Assembly: GCF_042678045.1 (NCBI RefSeq)
Contig: NZ_JBHUDI010000004.1
Span: 310,001 to 374,000, forward strand
DNA from: Natrinema amylolyticus_A
GTDB taxonomy: Archaea > Halobacteriota > Halobacteria > Halobacteriales > Natrialbaceae
DNA: 64,000 nucleotides
Reading direction: 5' to 3'
Below are positions 24,570 through 32,984 of the stretch, in pieces. Made by a program: the position numbers and the translations under genes. The notes beneath the pieces are model-generated. The model searched no databases. It saw nothing but the letters and a program-made list of their open reading frames with translations, and had not been told where the DNA came from. Position 1 is the first letter of the stretch; every line of letters begins with the position of its first letter.

Positions 24570-25988
24570 TCAGTGATCGTGACTGTGGTCGTGATCGTGC
24601 GAGTGGCCACCGTCGCTGGCCGCGTCGCCGAGGTCGCCGCCGGCGACGAGCGCGTCGTGGTCGCCGCCCATCATGTCCATGTTCTTCAAGGTGTCGCGCT
24701 CCTCGAACTCCTCGACGGCGTTGAGCAGATCCTCTTGCGTGAGTTTCGTCCGGTCTTCGGTCAGCGCCTCGAGAACCGCTTCACGAAGCACCATCCGGAG
24801 GTCGCTGCCGGTCAACCCCTGTGTAACCTCCGCGATGAGGTGGGGATCGAACTCGTCGATGTCCATCTGCTGGGTGATGACGGTGAGGATGTCGGCCCGC
24901 ATGTCGTAGTCGGGCTTGGGGAAGTTGATGATCTCGTCGAAGCGCCGCCAGGCGGCGTCATCGAGCTGGTCGGGGTGGTTGGTCGCACCGATGAGCAACA
25001 CGTCGTCTTCGATGAGCGAGACGTTGTCGATGCTCTTGAGCAGGGTGTTGACCGCGCGTTTGAGTGCGGCGTGTTCGTCGCTGCGGCGGGTCTTGGCGAC
25101 GAAGTCGAACTCGTCGATGAAGAGAATACACGGCGAGAGCCGTTTGGCCACCTCGAAGGTCTTGTCGACGTTTTTCGCCGTCTCGCCGAGATACTGCGAG
25201 GTGATCATCGAGAGTTTGACCTCGACGAACGGCAGGTCCATGTCCTGGGCAAGCGCCTGTGCGGTCGAGGTCTTCCCGGTGCCCGGCGGCCCGACGAACA
25301 GCAGCTTGCCGATCTCGCGCAGGCCGATGTTCGCGAGGTACTCTCGGTGTTCGATCGCCTTCGAGATCTTGTCGAGTTCGTTCTCCTGGTCCTCCGTGAG
25401 GACGAGATCGTCGAGGGTGGTCTCGACCTCTTCTGGGGCGCGCACTTCGACGAGATCGAGCATCTCCTCGTCGTCGTCTTCGTCGAAGTATTCGTTGAGC
25501 AACCCGTCGATCCAGACGCGGTCGGCCTGAATCGGTCGATTGCGTTCGCGGGCCTCCTCGTGGCTGACATCGAAGTCGTAGTCGTCGTGGCGTTCGAAGT
25601 GTTTCGCCAGCGTCGGGTTCTCGAGCAGGCGGTCCGCGTCGACGCGTTCGGCGAACCACTCCTCGGCCATCTCCTGTTGGGCGAGGGTGATCGTGCCGGA
25701 GAACTCGTCGCGTTCGGTGAACATCAGGTCGGCGACGGCCTCCCACGGGCGGTCGACGCCAGTTGCTTCACGTGCAGTCGTGGTCGTTACTGACAGCGGA
25801 CGACTGATCCCAGCGGGTTTGCGGTTGGTGCCGCCGTTGCCCCCGTCCCCGCTTTCGTCGTCGACGCCGCCGGTCCAGTATACGCGGCGGAACGACGGCG
25901 GGAGATCGTTTTCGTCTAGCGTCCGGTCGTCCGAATACACGCTCGTCGTGAGCAGGAACTCCACGACATCGAGCGCCGCATTACTCAT
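24570..25988 (-). CDS. AAA+ ATPase with His/Asp-rich tail
   Basis: 472 aa. The N-terminal 200 residues are acidic and linker-like. The AAA module follows: Walker A GPPGTGKT (233-240), Walker B CILFIDEFDF (287 on), sensor-1 GATNHP and arginine finger WRRFD, then a small helical lid. The C-terminus ends in a His/Asp string (HSHDHDHSHDH), a likely metal-binding tail. It is one AAA ring domain with no protease or membrane part. The start is ATG 25988. Substrates are unknown. Confidence 0.9.
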   Translation of the reverse strand: MSNAALDVVEFLLTTSVYSDDRTLDENDLPPSFRRVYWTGGVDDESGDGGNGGTNRKPAGISRPLSVTTTTAREATGVDRPWEAVADLMFTERDEFSGTITLAQQEMAEEWFAERVDADRLLENPTLAKHFERHDDYDFDVSHEEARERNRPIQADRVWIDGLLNEYFDEDDDEEMLDLVEVRAPEEVETTLDDLVLTEDQENELDKISKAIEHREYLANIGLREIGKLLFVGPPGTGKTSTAQALAQDMDLPFVEVKLSMITSQYLGETAKNVDKTFEVAKRLSPCILFIDEFDFVAKTRRSDEHAALKRAVNTLLKSIDNVSLIEDDVLLIGATNHPDQLDDAAWRRFDEIINFPKPDYDMRADILTVITQQMDIDEFDPHLIAEVTQGLTGSDLRMVLREAVLEALTEDRTKLTQEDLLNAVEEFEERDTLKNMDMMGGDHDALVAGGDLGDAASDGGHSHDHDHSHDH

Positions 25989-26135
25989 TCGGTCATCGTA
26001 CTCACTACACGTTCTTAACAGCGTCGTCATGCGCCGCGTCTGCGACGGCGTTTCACTCGTGGCCCCCGGTCACGATGGCTACCCACTGGGGAAAACGGCA
26101 TAACCGTTTTCGTCCATCGGCTCACAGTCACCTGT

Positions 26136-26507
26136 ATGAACGTGTTGCTGGGTCTCGGCGGGAGCGACGAGTCGGTGAAGACGCTCCGACGGACCATCGA
26201 CCGCACGCAAGAGGTCGGCGACGACCTGACCGTCGTTATCGTCGACAAACCCGAGTCGAAACGCTCACAGGACGAAACGTACGAGATGGCCACCGAGAAC
26301 CTCGAAGAGGCGGGGCTCGACGACGTCACTGTCGAAAAACTCGAGGGCGATCCCGGAAGCGCACTCGTCGACTATGCCGAGCAAGGCGAATTCGACGAGC
26401 TGGTCATCGGCGGTGGCACGCTGAGCCCGATGGGGAAGATCCAGCTCGGTCCGATCACGGAGTTCGTCCTGCTGAACGCCCCGACGACGGTCAAACTGGT
26501 GCGATAA
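26136..26507 (+). CDS. Universal stress protein family (short)
   Basis: 123 aa. The opening MNVLLGLGGSDESVKTLRR and the C-terminal IGGGTLSPMGKIQLGPITE follow the UspA fold, including a Gly-rich nucleotide-binding loop. It is shorter than the usual 140 aa. It is two bases ahead of a GNAT gene, so both are in one operon. Confidence 0.88.
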   Translation: MNVLLGLGGSDESVKTLRRTIDRTQEVGDDLTVVIVDKPESKRSQDETYEMATENLEEAGLDDVTVEKLEGDPGSALVDYAEQGEFDELVIGGGTLSPMGKIQLGPITEFVLLNAPTTVKLVR

Positions 26508-26509
26508 CG

Positions 26510-27085
26510 ATGGTCGGTTCGCGTCAGTATCCGGACGAGCCGTCCGGTCCGTTCCCCTCGCCGCCGACGACGGTCGAGGACCGGGAGGGCCGGTCGATCG
26601 AGATCCGTGCGCCGGAGGCGTTCGCCGACGACGCGCTCGACGACGTCGTCGAGATGTACGTCGAATTCGATCCCACCGACCGGGCACAGGGGATTCCGCC
26701 GACCGGTGAGGACCGCATTCGCAACTGGCTCGAGACGATCGCCGAGGACAGCGTCACCGTCGTCGCCTACCACGACGGCGACGCCATCGGCCACGCGATG
26801 CTCGTTCCCGACAGCGACGATCCGGACGCGATCGCAGAAAAAAGCGGCATCGAGTGGGAACTGGCGATCTTCGTCCTGCAGGCCTACCAGCAGGCCGGTA
26901 TCGGGACGATCCTGCTCGAGAACCTGCTGGGCCACGCCAGCGACCTCGGCATTAGACGCGTGTGGCTGACCGTCGAGCGCTGGAACAATCCGGCGATCGC
27001 CCTCTACGAACGGGTCGGCTTCGAGTCGACCGGCACCGAGAGCTTCGAACAGGAGATGGCGATCCTGCTCGGGGACGACGACTGA
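26510..27085 (+). CDS. GNAT-family N-acetyltransferase
   Basis: 191 aa. The acetyl-CoA-binding motif is QAYQQAGIGTILLENLLGHA (R/Q-x-x-G-x-G/A). RRVWLTVERWNNPAIALYER and VGFESTG are the terminal GNAT elements. A 30-residue Pro-rich N-terminus precedes the fold. The substrate is unknown. It is coupled to the upstream Usp gene, which recalls GNAT-Usp pairs in stress regulation. Confidence 0.9.
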   Translation: MVGSRQYPDEPSGPFPSPPTTVEDREGRSIEIRAPEAFADDALDDVVEMYVEFDPTDRAQGIPPTGEDRIRNWLETIAEDSVTVVAYHDGDAIGHAMLVPDSDDPDAIAEKSGIEWELAIFVLQAYQQAGIGTILLENLLGHASDLGIRRVWLTVERWNNPAIALYERVGFESTGTESFEQEMAILLGDDD

Positions 27086-27167
27086 GACGGTGTCACTGGT
27101 CGTCGGCGTCTCCGCGACCCGCCATGCGAGTGGACCGACTGACTGACAGCCGTCAGTACGACGCCAG

Positions 27168-27626
27168 CTACACCGAAAGGACGGGCTGGCTCGCGTACGA
27201 AAGGACGTACTCGGCGGCCTCCTCGAGGACCTCTACCTCGGCACCGGTGACGGGCTCTCTGGGGAGGACGATGAAGTCGGCGGAGATCGAATCGGCGGTG
27301 TCGAGGATGACGTTGCCGGGGTGGCGCGTTTTTCGGAGTTTCGAAAAGCCGTCGTCGACGGAGGTCGCAAGCGACACGTCGGCGTCGGCGGCGAGCGCAC
27401 GGGCGTCGTCGAAAAACCCCTGTGTCGTCTCGGCGATCTCGTCCTCGTCGACGGTGCCGTTATCGAGCCCGTAGACGACACCCCGCCCGAGGACGAACAG
27501 GGCGTGGACGGACGCATCGTAGCGGTCGGCGACGGCGATGGCGTACTCGACTGCGGTGGCTGACTCGTCGCTGCCGTCGACCGGCGCGAGAACGGTGTCG
27601 ACGGTAAACGGCTCGCTGGCATCCAT
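27168..27626 (-). CDS. Universal stress protein, no ATP-binding motif
   Basis: 152 aa, full-length UspA fold (TVLAPVDGSDESATAVEYAI at the start, YASQPVLSV at the end). The region that should hold the G-2x-G-9x-G(S/T) motif reads PREPVTGAEVEVLEEAAEYV, so ATP binding is unlikely. It is divergent from the next Usp gene. The start is ATG 27626. Confidence 0.9.
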   Translation of the reverse strand: MDASEPFTVDTVLAPVDGSDESATAVEYAIAVADRYDASVHALFVLGRGVVYGLDNGTVDEDEIAETTQGFFDDARALAADADVSLATSVDDGFSKLRKTRHPGNVILDTADSISADFIVLPREPVTGAEVEVLEEAAEYVLSYASQPVLSV

Positions 27627-27729
27627 ATACGACAGTGAGTGTTCCGTGGCAAAAAAGCCACCTCCACCGGGGCACGGCGTGCGTTCGCGTGGCACCCCTC
27701 TCCGTGTCCCTCGGTTGCTCGAACGGAGA

Positions 27730-27738
27730 TATTTAAAC
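27730..27738 (+). promoter_or_regulatory. TATA box of the third usp gene
   Basis: TATTTAAAC is centred 27 bases before ATG 27761, the classic leaderless spacing. Confidence 0.75.
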
Positions 27739-27760
27739 GACCGCGAGCGTAAGTGTCCGT

Positions 27761-28216
27761 ATGTTCGATACGGTCGTGGTCGCCACAGACGGTTCCGACA
27801 GCGTCAAGCGGGCCGTCGACGTCGCACTCGATCTTGCAGCCCGCTTTGAGGCCGACATCCACGCCCTGTCGGTCATCGACGCCAGCGAGGTCGACGCCTC
27901 GCCGGAGCAACTCCAAGACGAGTTCCGTACCGCCCTCGAGACGACCGCCGACGCCGCCCTCGGCACCGTCGAGGAGCGCGCCGACCGAGAGGTGACGACC
28001 GCGATCCGCGAGGGCCGGCCCGCCGCCGAGACCTGTGCGTACGCCCGCGAGGTCGACGCCGACGTGATCGCGACCGGCACCCGCGGCCGCCACGGCGAGA
28101 ACCGCCTGCTGCTTGGCAGCGTCGCCGAGCGAATCGTCCGGACGTCGCCCGTTCCGGTGTTGACCGTGCGCCAACTCGAACCCGAGACTGACGACGAGCA
28201 GACTGCCGAGGCCTGA
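27761..28216 (+). CDS. Universal stress protein UspA family, ATP-binding type
   Basis: 151 aa. It begins MFDTVVVATDGSDSVKRAVD. It keeps the ATP motif in TGTRGRHGENRLLLGS (G-2x-G-9x-G-S), followed by VRTSPVPVLTV. It is the third Usp within 2.1 kb; a strong TATA box predicts a leaderless transcript. Confidence 0.95.
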   Translation: MFDTVVVATDGSDSVKRAVDVALDLAARFEADIHALSVIDASEVDASPEQLQDEFRTALETTADAALGTVEERADREVTTAIREGRPAAETCAYAREVDADVIATGTRGRHGENRLLLGSVAERIVRTSPVPVLTVRQLEPETDDEQTAEA

Positions 28217-28308
28217 TCGGCGCTGGCACGCATCGAGTCGGCGATCTCAGCCTCCCCATCGCACCCGAGACCGGCGGTTACTTCCCGACAGGAGACCCAG
28301 CAGCTACC

Positions 28309-29574
28309 ATGTACGACGAACTCATCGAGAGCGGCGATCTGCCGCTCGCGCGCAAATCCGTGCTGCCGGGAACCGGCTTCTTCCTGCCCGATACGCTCGA
28401 GGAGGACCTGGAGGACCAGCAGACCGAAGCCGCCCTCGAGGGGGCCGAGGTCGCGGTCATCGCTGACCCGGACGCGGACGGCCTGGCCTGCGTCGCACTC
28501 ATCCGAGAGGCATACGACGACGTCCAGAACGTTCCGAAACCGGACGACACAGACGGTGACGAAGACCGGCCGGAGCCGGTCGCCGACGCGACTGACGACG
28601 CCGCCGAAGAGAACGTCGTGATCGCCACCGGCGAGGCCGACGAACCACTCGAGGAGCCCGAGCCGACGCCACACACCGTCGCACTCATCCCTGCGAGTCC
28701 CCACGATGTCGAGGACGCGCTGGCTCGCGTCGCCGAGTACGGCGACGAGGGAATCGATATCTTCGTCTGTGACCTCGCACCAGACCGATACGAGTACGTC
28801 GAAGAGGAACTCGATGCGGCACTCGAGACCGCCGACAGCGTCGCGTGGTACGACCACCACCAGTGGGGCGACGACGTCGCACAGGCAGTTCGGGACGCCG
28901 GCGTCGAGCTCGTCGTCGGCGATTCCGACGAGGAGTGCAGCGCCGACGTGGTCTATCGCTCGCTCGAGTACGAGCTTGGGCCGATGTACGAGGAACTGGC
29001 GGCGGTCACCCGGGATCACGACCTCTGGCTGCGCGAGGACCCACGCAGCGACGATCTGGCGGACTACGCCTACTGGACCGATCCCGCCGAGTACGTCGAG
29101 GTCGTCCGCGAGTACGGCGTCGACCTGCCCGACTGGGTCCAGGAGTACATCGCCGAACGCCGCGTCGAGAAGGAGGCGCTGATCGAGCAGGCAGTCAGCC
29201 GGGCGGAACTGCGCGAAATCGGCGGTTACACGGTCGGGATCACCTATGGTCGCTGTTCACAGAACGAAGTCGCCGAAGCGATGCGCGAACAGGGTGCCGA
29301 CGCCTCCGTGATCGTCAAACCCGCCGGCTCGGCCTCGATCCGGGGCACCGACGAGTTCGATCGCTGCCACGAGGTCGCGGGGAAGGTAAACGGCGGCGGC
29401 CACCCCAAGGCTGCGGGCTGTAAACCCGACATCTACGACGACATGCTCGACTACGCGAACCACTGGACGACCCGCGGGGCCGTGACGAAACGGGTCATCC
29501 TCGACGCGTTCCGTGACGTCGTCTCAGAGGGGGACGAAGACGACGATGTCGACGCGGAAGCGAGCGACGACTGA
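28309..29574 (+). CDS. DHH/DHHA1 family phosphoesterase (RecJ-like)
   Basis: 421 aa. DPDADG at residues 53-58 and DHH at 182-184 are the metal-binding motifs. The C-terminal DHHA1 domain has VNGGGHPKAAGC. Between the first two motifs lies an acidic, probably disordered insert at about 78-122. The family cleaves single-stranded nucleic acids or small phosphodiesters; archaeal RecJ-like forms can associate with GINS. Start ATG 28309. No partner gene is adjacent. Confidence 0.9.
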   Translation: MYDELIESGDLPLARKSVLPGTGFFLPDTLEEDLEDQQTEAALEGAEVAVIADPDADGLACVALIREAYDDVQNVPKPDDTDGDEDRPEPVADATDDAAEENVVIATGEADEPLEEPEPTPHTVALIPASPHDVEDALARVAEYGDEGIDIFVCDLAPDRYEYVEEELDAALETADSVAWYDHHQWGDDVAQAVRDAGVELVVGDSDEECSADVVYRSLEYELGPMYEELAAVTRDHDLWLREDPRSDDLADYAYWTDPAEYVEVVREYGVDLPDWVQEYIAERRVEKEALIEQAVSRAELREIGGYTVGITYGRCSQNEVAEAMREQGADASVIVKPAGSASIRGTDEFDRCHEVAGKVNGGGHPKAAGCKPDIYDDMLDYANHWTTRGAVTKRVILDAFRDVVSEGDEDDDVDAEASDD

Positions 29575-29589
29575 TCGACCACGGATCGA

Positions 29590-30285
29590 TCACTGTCGCG
29601 ACGCGAGATATCGCATCACGAGCTGGAGAACGTGGACGAAGACACCGGCGACGGCGATGTAGACGCCGATCGTCTGCAGGGTCACTGATGCGTTCCGTTG
29701 ATCGCGTACCTTCCAGATTTCCCAGCCCAGCCGGAGCAGAAAGCCGAGAAAGATGAGGACGAAGCCGACGAGCAACACCGGCGCGACGAACGTCCCGATC
29801 AGAATCGCGACGAGACCGCCGATAAACGCGTAGTTGGCGTACGATCCCCAGTGCTCGAACGTCTTCGAGCGGGCGTAGACGTAGGCCGCGATGAGAGCAG
29901 TGATGACGGCCACAATAATCGCCGTCACGACGAGGATCGTCAGCTGGGACGCTCGAGGCGCGAACCGAAGCACACCGGCTCCGAAGACTCCGAAGGCCAG
30001 TTGCAGGATCACCATCCCCATGAACGCGATCCCCGTGTCACCGCCTTTGACACCCCGTTCGGCGACCAGCTGGCCGGCCATGATCGCCGCGCCGTAGGCG
30101 ATCACGCCGACGATCGGGATCGAGAACAGGTAGTCGTTGACCGCCGCGAGCGGCGTCGCCACGAGGACGTACATCACCACCACGTTAAGTACCATCAGCG
30201 CGGTCGCACCGCTGATCACGCGCGCCTCGCGACTCGAGAGACCGAACCCGCGGCCGGTCTCGTACGGGGTTTCGGTCGAACTCAT
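29590..30285 (-). CDS. Seven-helix membrane protein, Bax inhibitor-1-like
   Basis: 231 aa with about seven hydrophobic spans after a 20-residue polar N-terminus (SSREARVISGATALMVLNVV starts the first). Its size, helix number and the final VTLQTIGVYIAVAGVFVHVL span resemble the BI-1/YccA family, but no diagnostic residues can be confirmed by eye. It is convergent with the DHH gene. Confidence 0.6.
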   Translation of the reverse strand: MSSTETPYETGRGFGLSSREARVISGATALMVLNVVVMYVLVATPLAAVNDYLFSIPIVGVIAYGAAIMAGQLVAERGVKGGDTGIAFMGMVILQLAFGVFGAGVLRFAPRASQLTILVVTAIIVAVITALIAAYVYARSKTFEHWGSYANYAFIGGLVAILIGTFVAPVLLVGFVLIFLGFLLRLGWEIWKVRDQRNASVTLQTIGVYIAVAGVFVHVLQLVMRYLASRQ

Positions 30286-30392
30286 CTTTGGTTTCCTATG
30301 TTATGCTGTGACAAAAGCTGTCGGCCGACAGTTGCCAGTATGAAAACTGGACACACGATCGCTCCGCCGTCCGACCGGGGCCGACGACCGAG

Positions 30393-30830
30393 TTACGAAT
30401 CCGCCGTGTCGGATGCGTTCCACCGATCGGAAAACGCCGTCCCACACGTACACTGGGCGTAGGCGTGGACCACGTCGCCGTCGGCGTAGATGCCACCGAC
30501 CGACTCGTTTTGTTCCTCGGCGAACGCGAAGACGTACTGGACCGCGTGCTCGCCGTCGGCGTCGGCGTCCGGACACTGCCCGCCCGCGAGATCGTCGTCG
30601 ATCTCGCCCTCGGTATTCATCGCGGACTTGGCGAACTCCATCGCGCCGGTGCCGGTCGCCGCCTGGAAGGCGTTGCGTCCCCGCTCGCCGTCGACGACGA
30701 TCAACGTCCCGTCGTCGACGCGCTCGCCGAACTGCTCGAGTCGGTCGTCGGACACGTACGACTCCGCCAGAAAGAGCGCGACGTCATCAGGCCGCTGGCC
30801 GGCCAGAAACTCCTCGCGTTGGTCACTCAT
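30393..30830 (-). CDS. Conserved haloarchaeal protein, DUF5807-like
   Basis: 145 aa. Blocks RPDDVALFLAESYVSDDRLE, GTLIVVDGERGRNAFQAATG and the late HAYAQCTCGTAFSDRW are well formed. The final CxC plus an earlier Cys might bind metal. It is the third gene of the likely S6e operon, 76 bases after the previous gene. Function unknown; the family name is recalled. Confidence 0.7.
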   Translation of the reverse strand: MSDQREEFLAGQRPDDVALFLAESYVSDDRLEQFGERVDDGTLIVVDGERGRNAFQAATGTGAMEFAKSAMNTEGEIDDDLAGGQCPDADADGEHAVQYVFAFAEEQNESVGGIYADGDVVHAYAQCTCGTAFSDRWNASDTADS

Positions 30831-30906
30831 GCCCGCTGGTTGGCACTCGAGGTGGAAAAAGGGCGGTATTCGACTCGTTGCTCGCGACTCGAGCGGCCGT
30901 TCCGGG

Positions 30907-31344
30907 CTACTGCTCCTCGAGGTCCTTCGCGATCTCGCTCAAGCTGTTGCTTGGCGGCTCCCGGGCGTCGTAGTAGGCCGTCTCGCCAGGTGCCCGAAGC
31001 CCGTAGAGGAAGTCGGGCTCGACGACGTCGATCAGCACCGACCCGCCCGCGGCGATGCCGTGATCGTCGGCCCACGACGGAAGCCGATCGGTTGCGCCGC
31101 TCGGATCGCGGGCGCTATCCGGCGTCTCGTAGACGCCGGGAATCGACAGGTCGTCGCCGGTTAGCGCTCGTTCGACGTGCGCGAACAGTTCCTCGCCGTC
31201 GAGGACGATCCGGACGACCTCGTCGGTCGGAAACGCATCGCGGTCGTCGGCCGGCACCGCGAGTTTGACGCCGGTTGCCGTCTCCACACACGTCGACCGG
31301 ACCGTTTCCACTGATGGATGATCGCTCGCAATTCGGTCAGCCAT
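30907..31344 (-). CDS. Conserved haloarchaeal protein, DUF7112-like
   Basis: 145 aa. It starts MADRIASDHPSVETVRSTCV. It contains VVRIVLDGEELFAHVERAL and LIDVVEPDFLYGLRAPGE, a beta-rich protein without membrane segments. It begins 29 bases after the S6e gene, so it shares that transcript. Its role is unknown; the position suggests a link to translation. Confidence 0.68.
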   Translation of the reverse strand: MADRIASDHPSVETVRSTCVETATGVKLAVPADDRDAFPTDEVVRIVLDGEELFAHVERALTGDDLSIPGVYETPDSARDPSGATDRLPSWADDHGIAAGGSVLIDVVEPDFLYGLRAPGETAYYDAREPPSNSLSEIAKDLEEQ

Positions 31345-31373
31345 TGAAAATGAATCGAGTGAATCGACGCGAG

Positions 31374-31775
31374 TTACTCGTCGTCGTCTTCGCCCTCGCC
31401 GAGGAGCTCGTCGACGTCGGCGCTGCCGCGCTCGGTGATCGAGGCGTTGATCTGGGCGACGGCGTCGGAGACTTCACGGCCACGAACCGTGATTCGGCGT
31501 CGCTCGCCGTCACGCTCGGGGTGGTAGCCAGTCTGTCGACCGGTCATCAGCACTTCCTGCAGGTTCGGCCCGGCAACCTCGCCGTTGAGCGGGCGCCCCG
31601 CCTCGTCGGAGCCGCCGGTGATCTCGAGCGTGTAGCCATCGAGGCCGACCGCACCACCGTCGACTTCGTCGCCGATCGACTTGCCGATAAACCGGTTTGC
31701 GTCCTGGTCCTCTGCCTCGAGCTGATAGGCCATCCCCGAGTCGGGATCGCCGACAACGACAGTGAAACTTGCCAT
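31374..31775 (-). CDS. rps6e: 30S ribosomal protein S6e
   Basis: 133 aa. MASFTVVVGDPDSGMAYQLE is followed by GGSDEAGRPLNGEVAGPN and RRRITVRGREVSDAVAQIN, the conserved core of archaeal S6e. It ends in an acidic Glu/Asp tail as in other haloarchaea. The start is ATG 31775; the upstream open frame has Arg-rich nonsense. Confidence 0.95.
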   Translation of the reverse strand: MASFTVVVGDPDSGMAYQLEAEDQDANRFIGKSIGDEVDGGAVGLDGYTLEITGGSDEAGRPLNGEVAGPNLQEVLMTGRQTGYHPERDGERRRITVRGREVSDAVAQINASITERGSADVDELLGEGEDDDE

Positions 31776-32242
31776 GCCCGACGGAAGACGGCCGTCGCTC
31801 AAAAGATCATCGATCGGAACCGACCTTTTGCGCTGCAGTCTGTTGCGCTGACGGCAGCGTAACTGCCGCACAGCGAACCGTCCCTCGGCAAAATCTCGAG
31901 AGACCTTCGCTCTCTCGGACCTCGCGGGAGCTTCGCTCCCGCTTCGGGTCGATCAAAAGCACTCCTCTCTCCCCTCCACTCGGCTCGCGGCTTTGCCGCT
32001 CGGTTTTCCGCGGCGTGAAGCGCCGCNNNNNNNNNNNNNNNNNNNNNNNNNNNNNNNNNNNNNNNNNNNNNNNNNNNNGCCCGCTCGCTCGGCCTGCGGC
32101 CTCGCTCGCGGCGACTGTCGGTGAACAGCCTGCCCTTCCCCGAGTCGGACGGCTCTCGCAGCGCTCGAGCCGTCTTCCCGGCCAATCGCCTCAGTTCCGT
32201 TCAGTTCAGTCCCACGCCAATTCCGCTCGAACAGTCAAGTAC
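31776..32242. other. Hairpin-rich spacer with assembly gap
   Basis: No gene is seen between S6e and the next small protein. The stretch holds a row of short perfect hairpins: 31897-31917 (arms CGAGAGA), 31924-31942 (arms GCGGGAGC, loop TTC), 31987-31999 (arms GCGGC, loop TTT) and 32011-32025 (arms CGGCG). A similar GGCC palindrome lies just after the gap. Such arrays probably broke the assembly. Confidence 0.7.
32027..32078. other. Assembly gap (52 N)
   Basis: Fifty-two N inside the hairpin-rich spacer. Confidence 0.99.
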
Positions 32243-32263
32243 GTGGGCTCCCTACGTCGGCGT

Positions 32264-32542
32264 GTGTTCATCGATCCCGAGCGGCTCGAGGAGCGACTCC
32301 GCGAGGAGTTCGGCGGCACGGCCAGCCAGTCGCGGGTCGTTGTTCGTCAGGCTGTCGATCTCGCCGACTCCGGGCAGTACGAGGCCGACATGGGTGCGAC
32401 GCTGACGACCGAGCTCGTCGTCGACGAACTGTCGGACGCCCCCGACGGCACCCCGCCGGAGCGGTGGAACTGGTGGCTCGGCTCGCTCGAACTCGCGTAT
32501 GGCGACTACGAGCGGTTCGGCATCCGAAAATATCGGAAATAG
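32264..32542 (+). CDS. Small conserved haloarchaeal protein
   Basis: 92 aa from GTG 32264, or seven residues longer from GTG 32243. It has IDPERLEERLREEFGGTASQ, VVRQAVDLADSGQYEAD and PPERWNWWLGSLELAYGDYE. The Trp-rich RWNWW block suggests a folded, conserved domain. There is no signal or membrane segment. Function unknown; the family is familiar from other haloarchaea but has no name that can be given with confidence. Confidence 0.7.
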   Translation: MFIDPERLEERLREEFGGTASQSRVVVRQAVDLADSGQYEADMGATLTTELVVDELSDAPDGTPPERWNWWLGSLELAYGDYERFGIRKYRK

Positions 32543-32580
32543 GGCAACACCGATTGTCTTCCACGACGTAGGGCCGCGCA

Positions 32581-32925
32581 ATGAGTGAGCTGTCGCGACC
32601 GGTCTGGCCGGCATATCCGCTTTCGGCGCTCGTCGCCGGCCTCGGCCACTGTTATCTCGGACGGTGGAAACGCGGCGGGATCTGGTTCGTCCTGTATGCG
32701 CTTGCGCTCGCGTTTCTGAGCGCTCGCTCGCTGTCGGGCGCGCTCGCACTGGACGAACCGTTCGTCGTGACGGCGCTGCAGTTCGACGCGGTGAGTTACG
32801 CCGACGTGGCCGTCCCGCTCGCGATTTTGCTCGTTTGTCTGCTTGACGTCTATCTCATCGGATTGACCGACCGAACCGCAGCCCGGACGGCCGGGACGAA
32901 CGACCATCGCTCGAACAGTTCCTGA
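32581..32925 (+). CDS. Small TM2-like membrane protein
   Basis: 114 aa with two or three hydrophobic spans. SALVAGLGHCYLGRWKRGGI recalls the TM2 domain turn (G-x-h-x-x-F/Y-Y-L-G). A second span starts at VPLAILLVCLLDVYLIGL. It lies 38 bases after the previous small gene. Function unknown. Confidence 0.7.
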   Translation: MSELSRPVWPAYPLSALVAGLGHCYLGRWKRGGIWFVLYALALAFLSARSLSGALALDEPFVVTALQFDAVSYADVAVPLAILLVCLLDVYLIGLTDRTAARTAGTNDHRSNSS

Positions 32926-32984
32926 CGGCGTCTCCGCGTCCGGAACCAATGGAGGCAAACCGACTGAGGCCGAACTCGGTCGTC

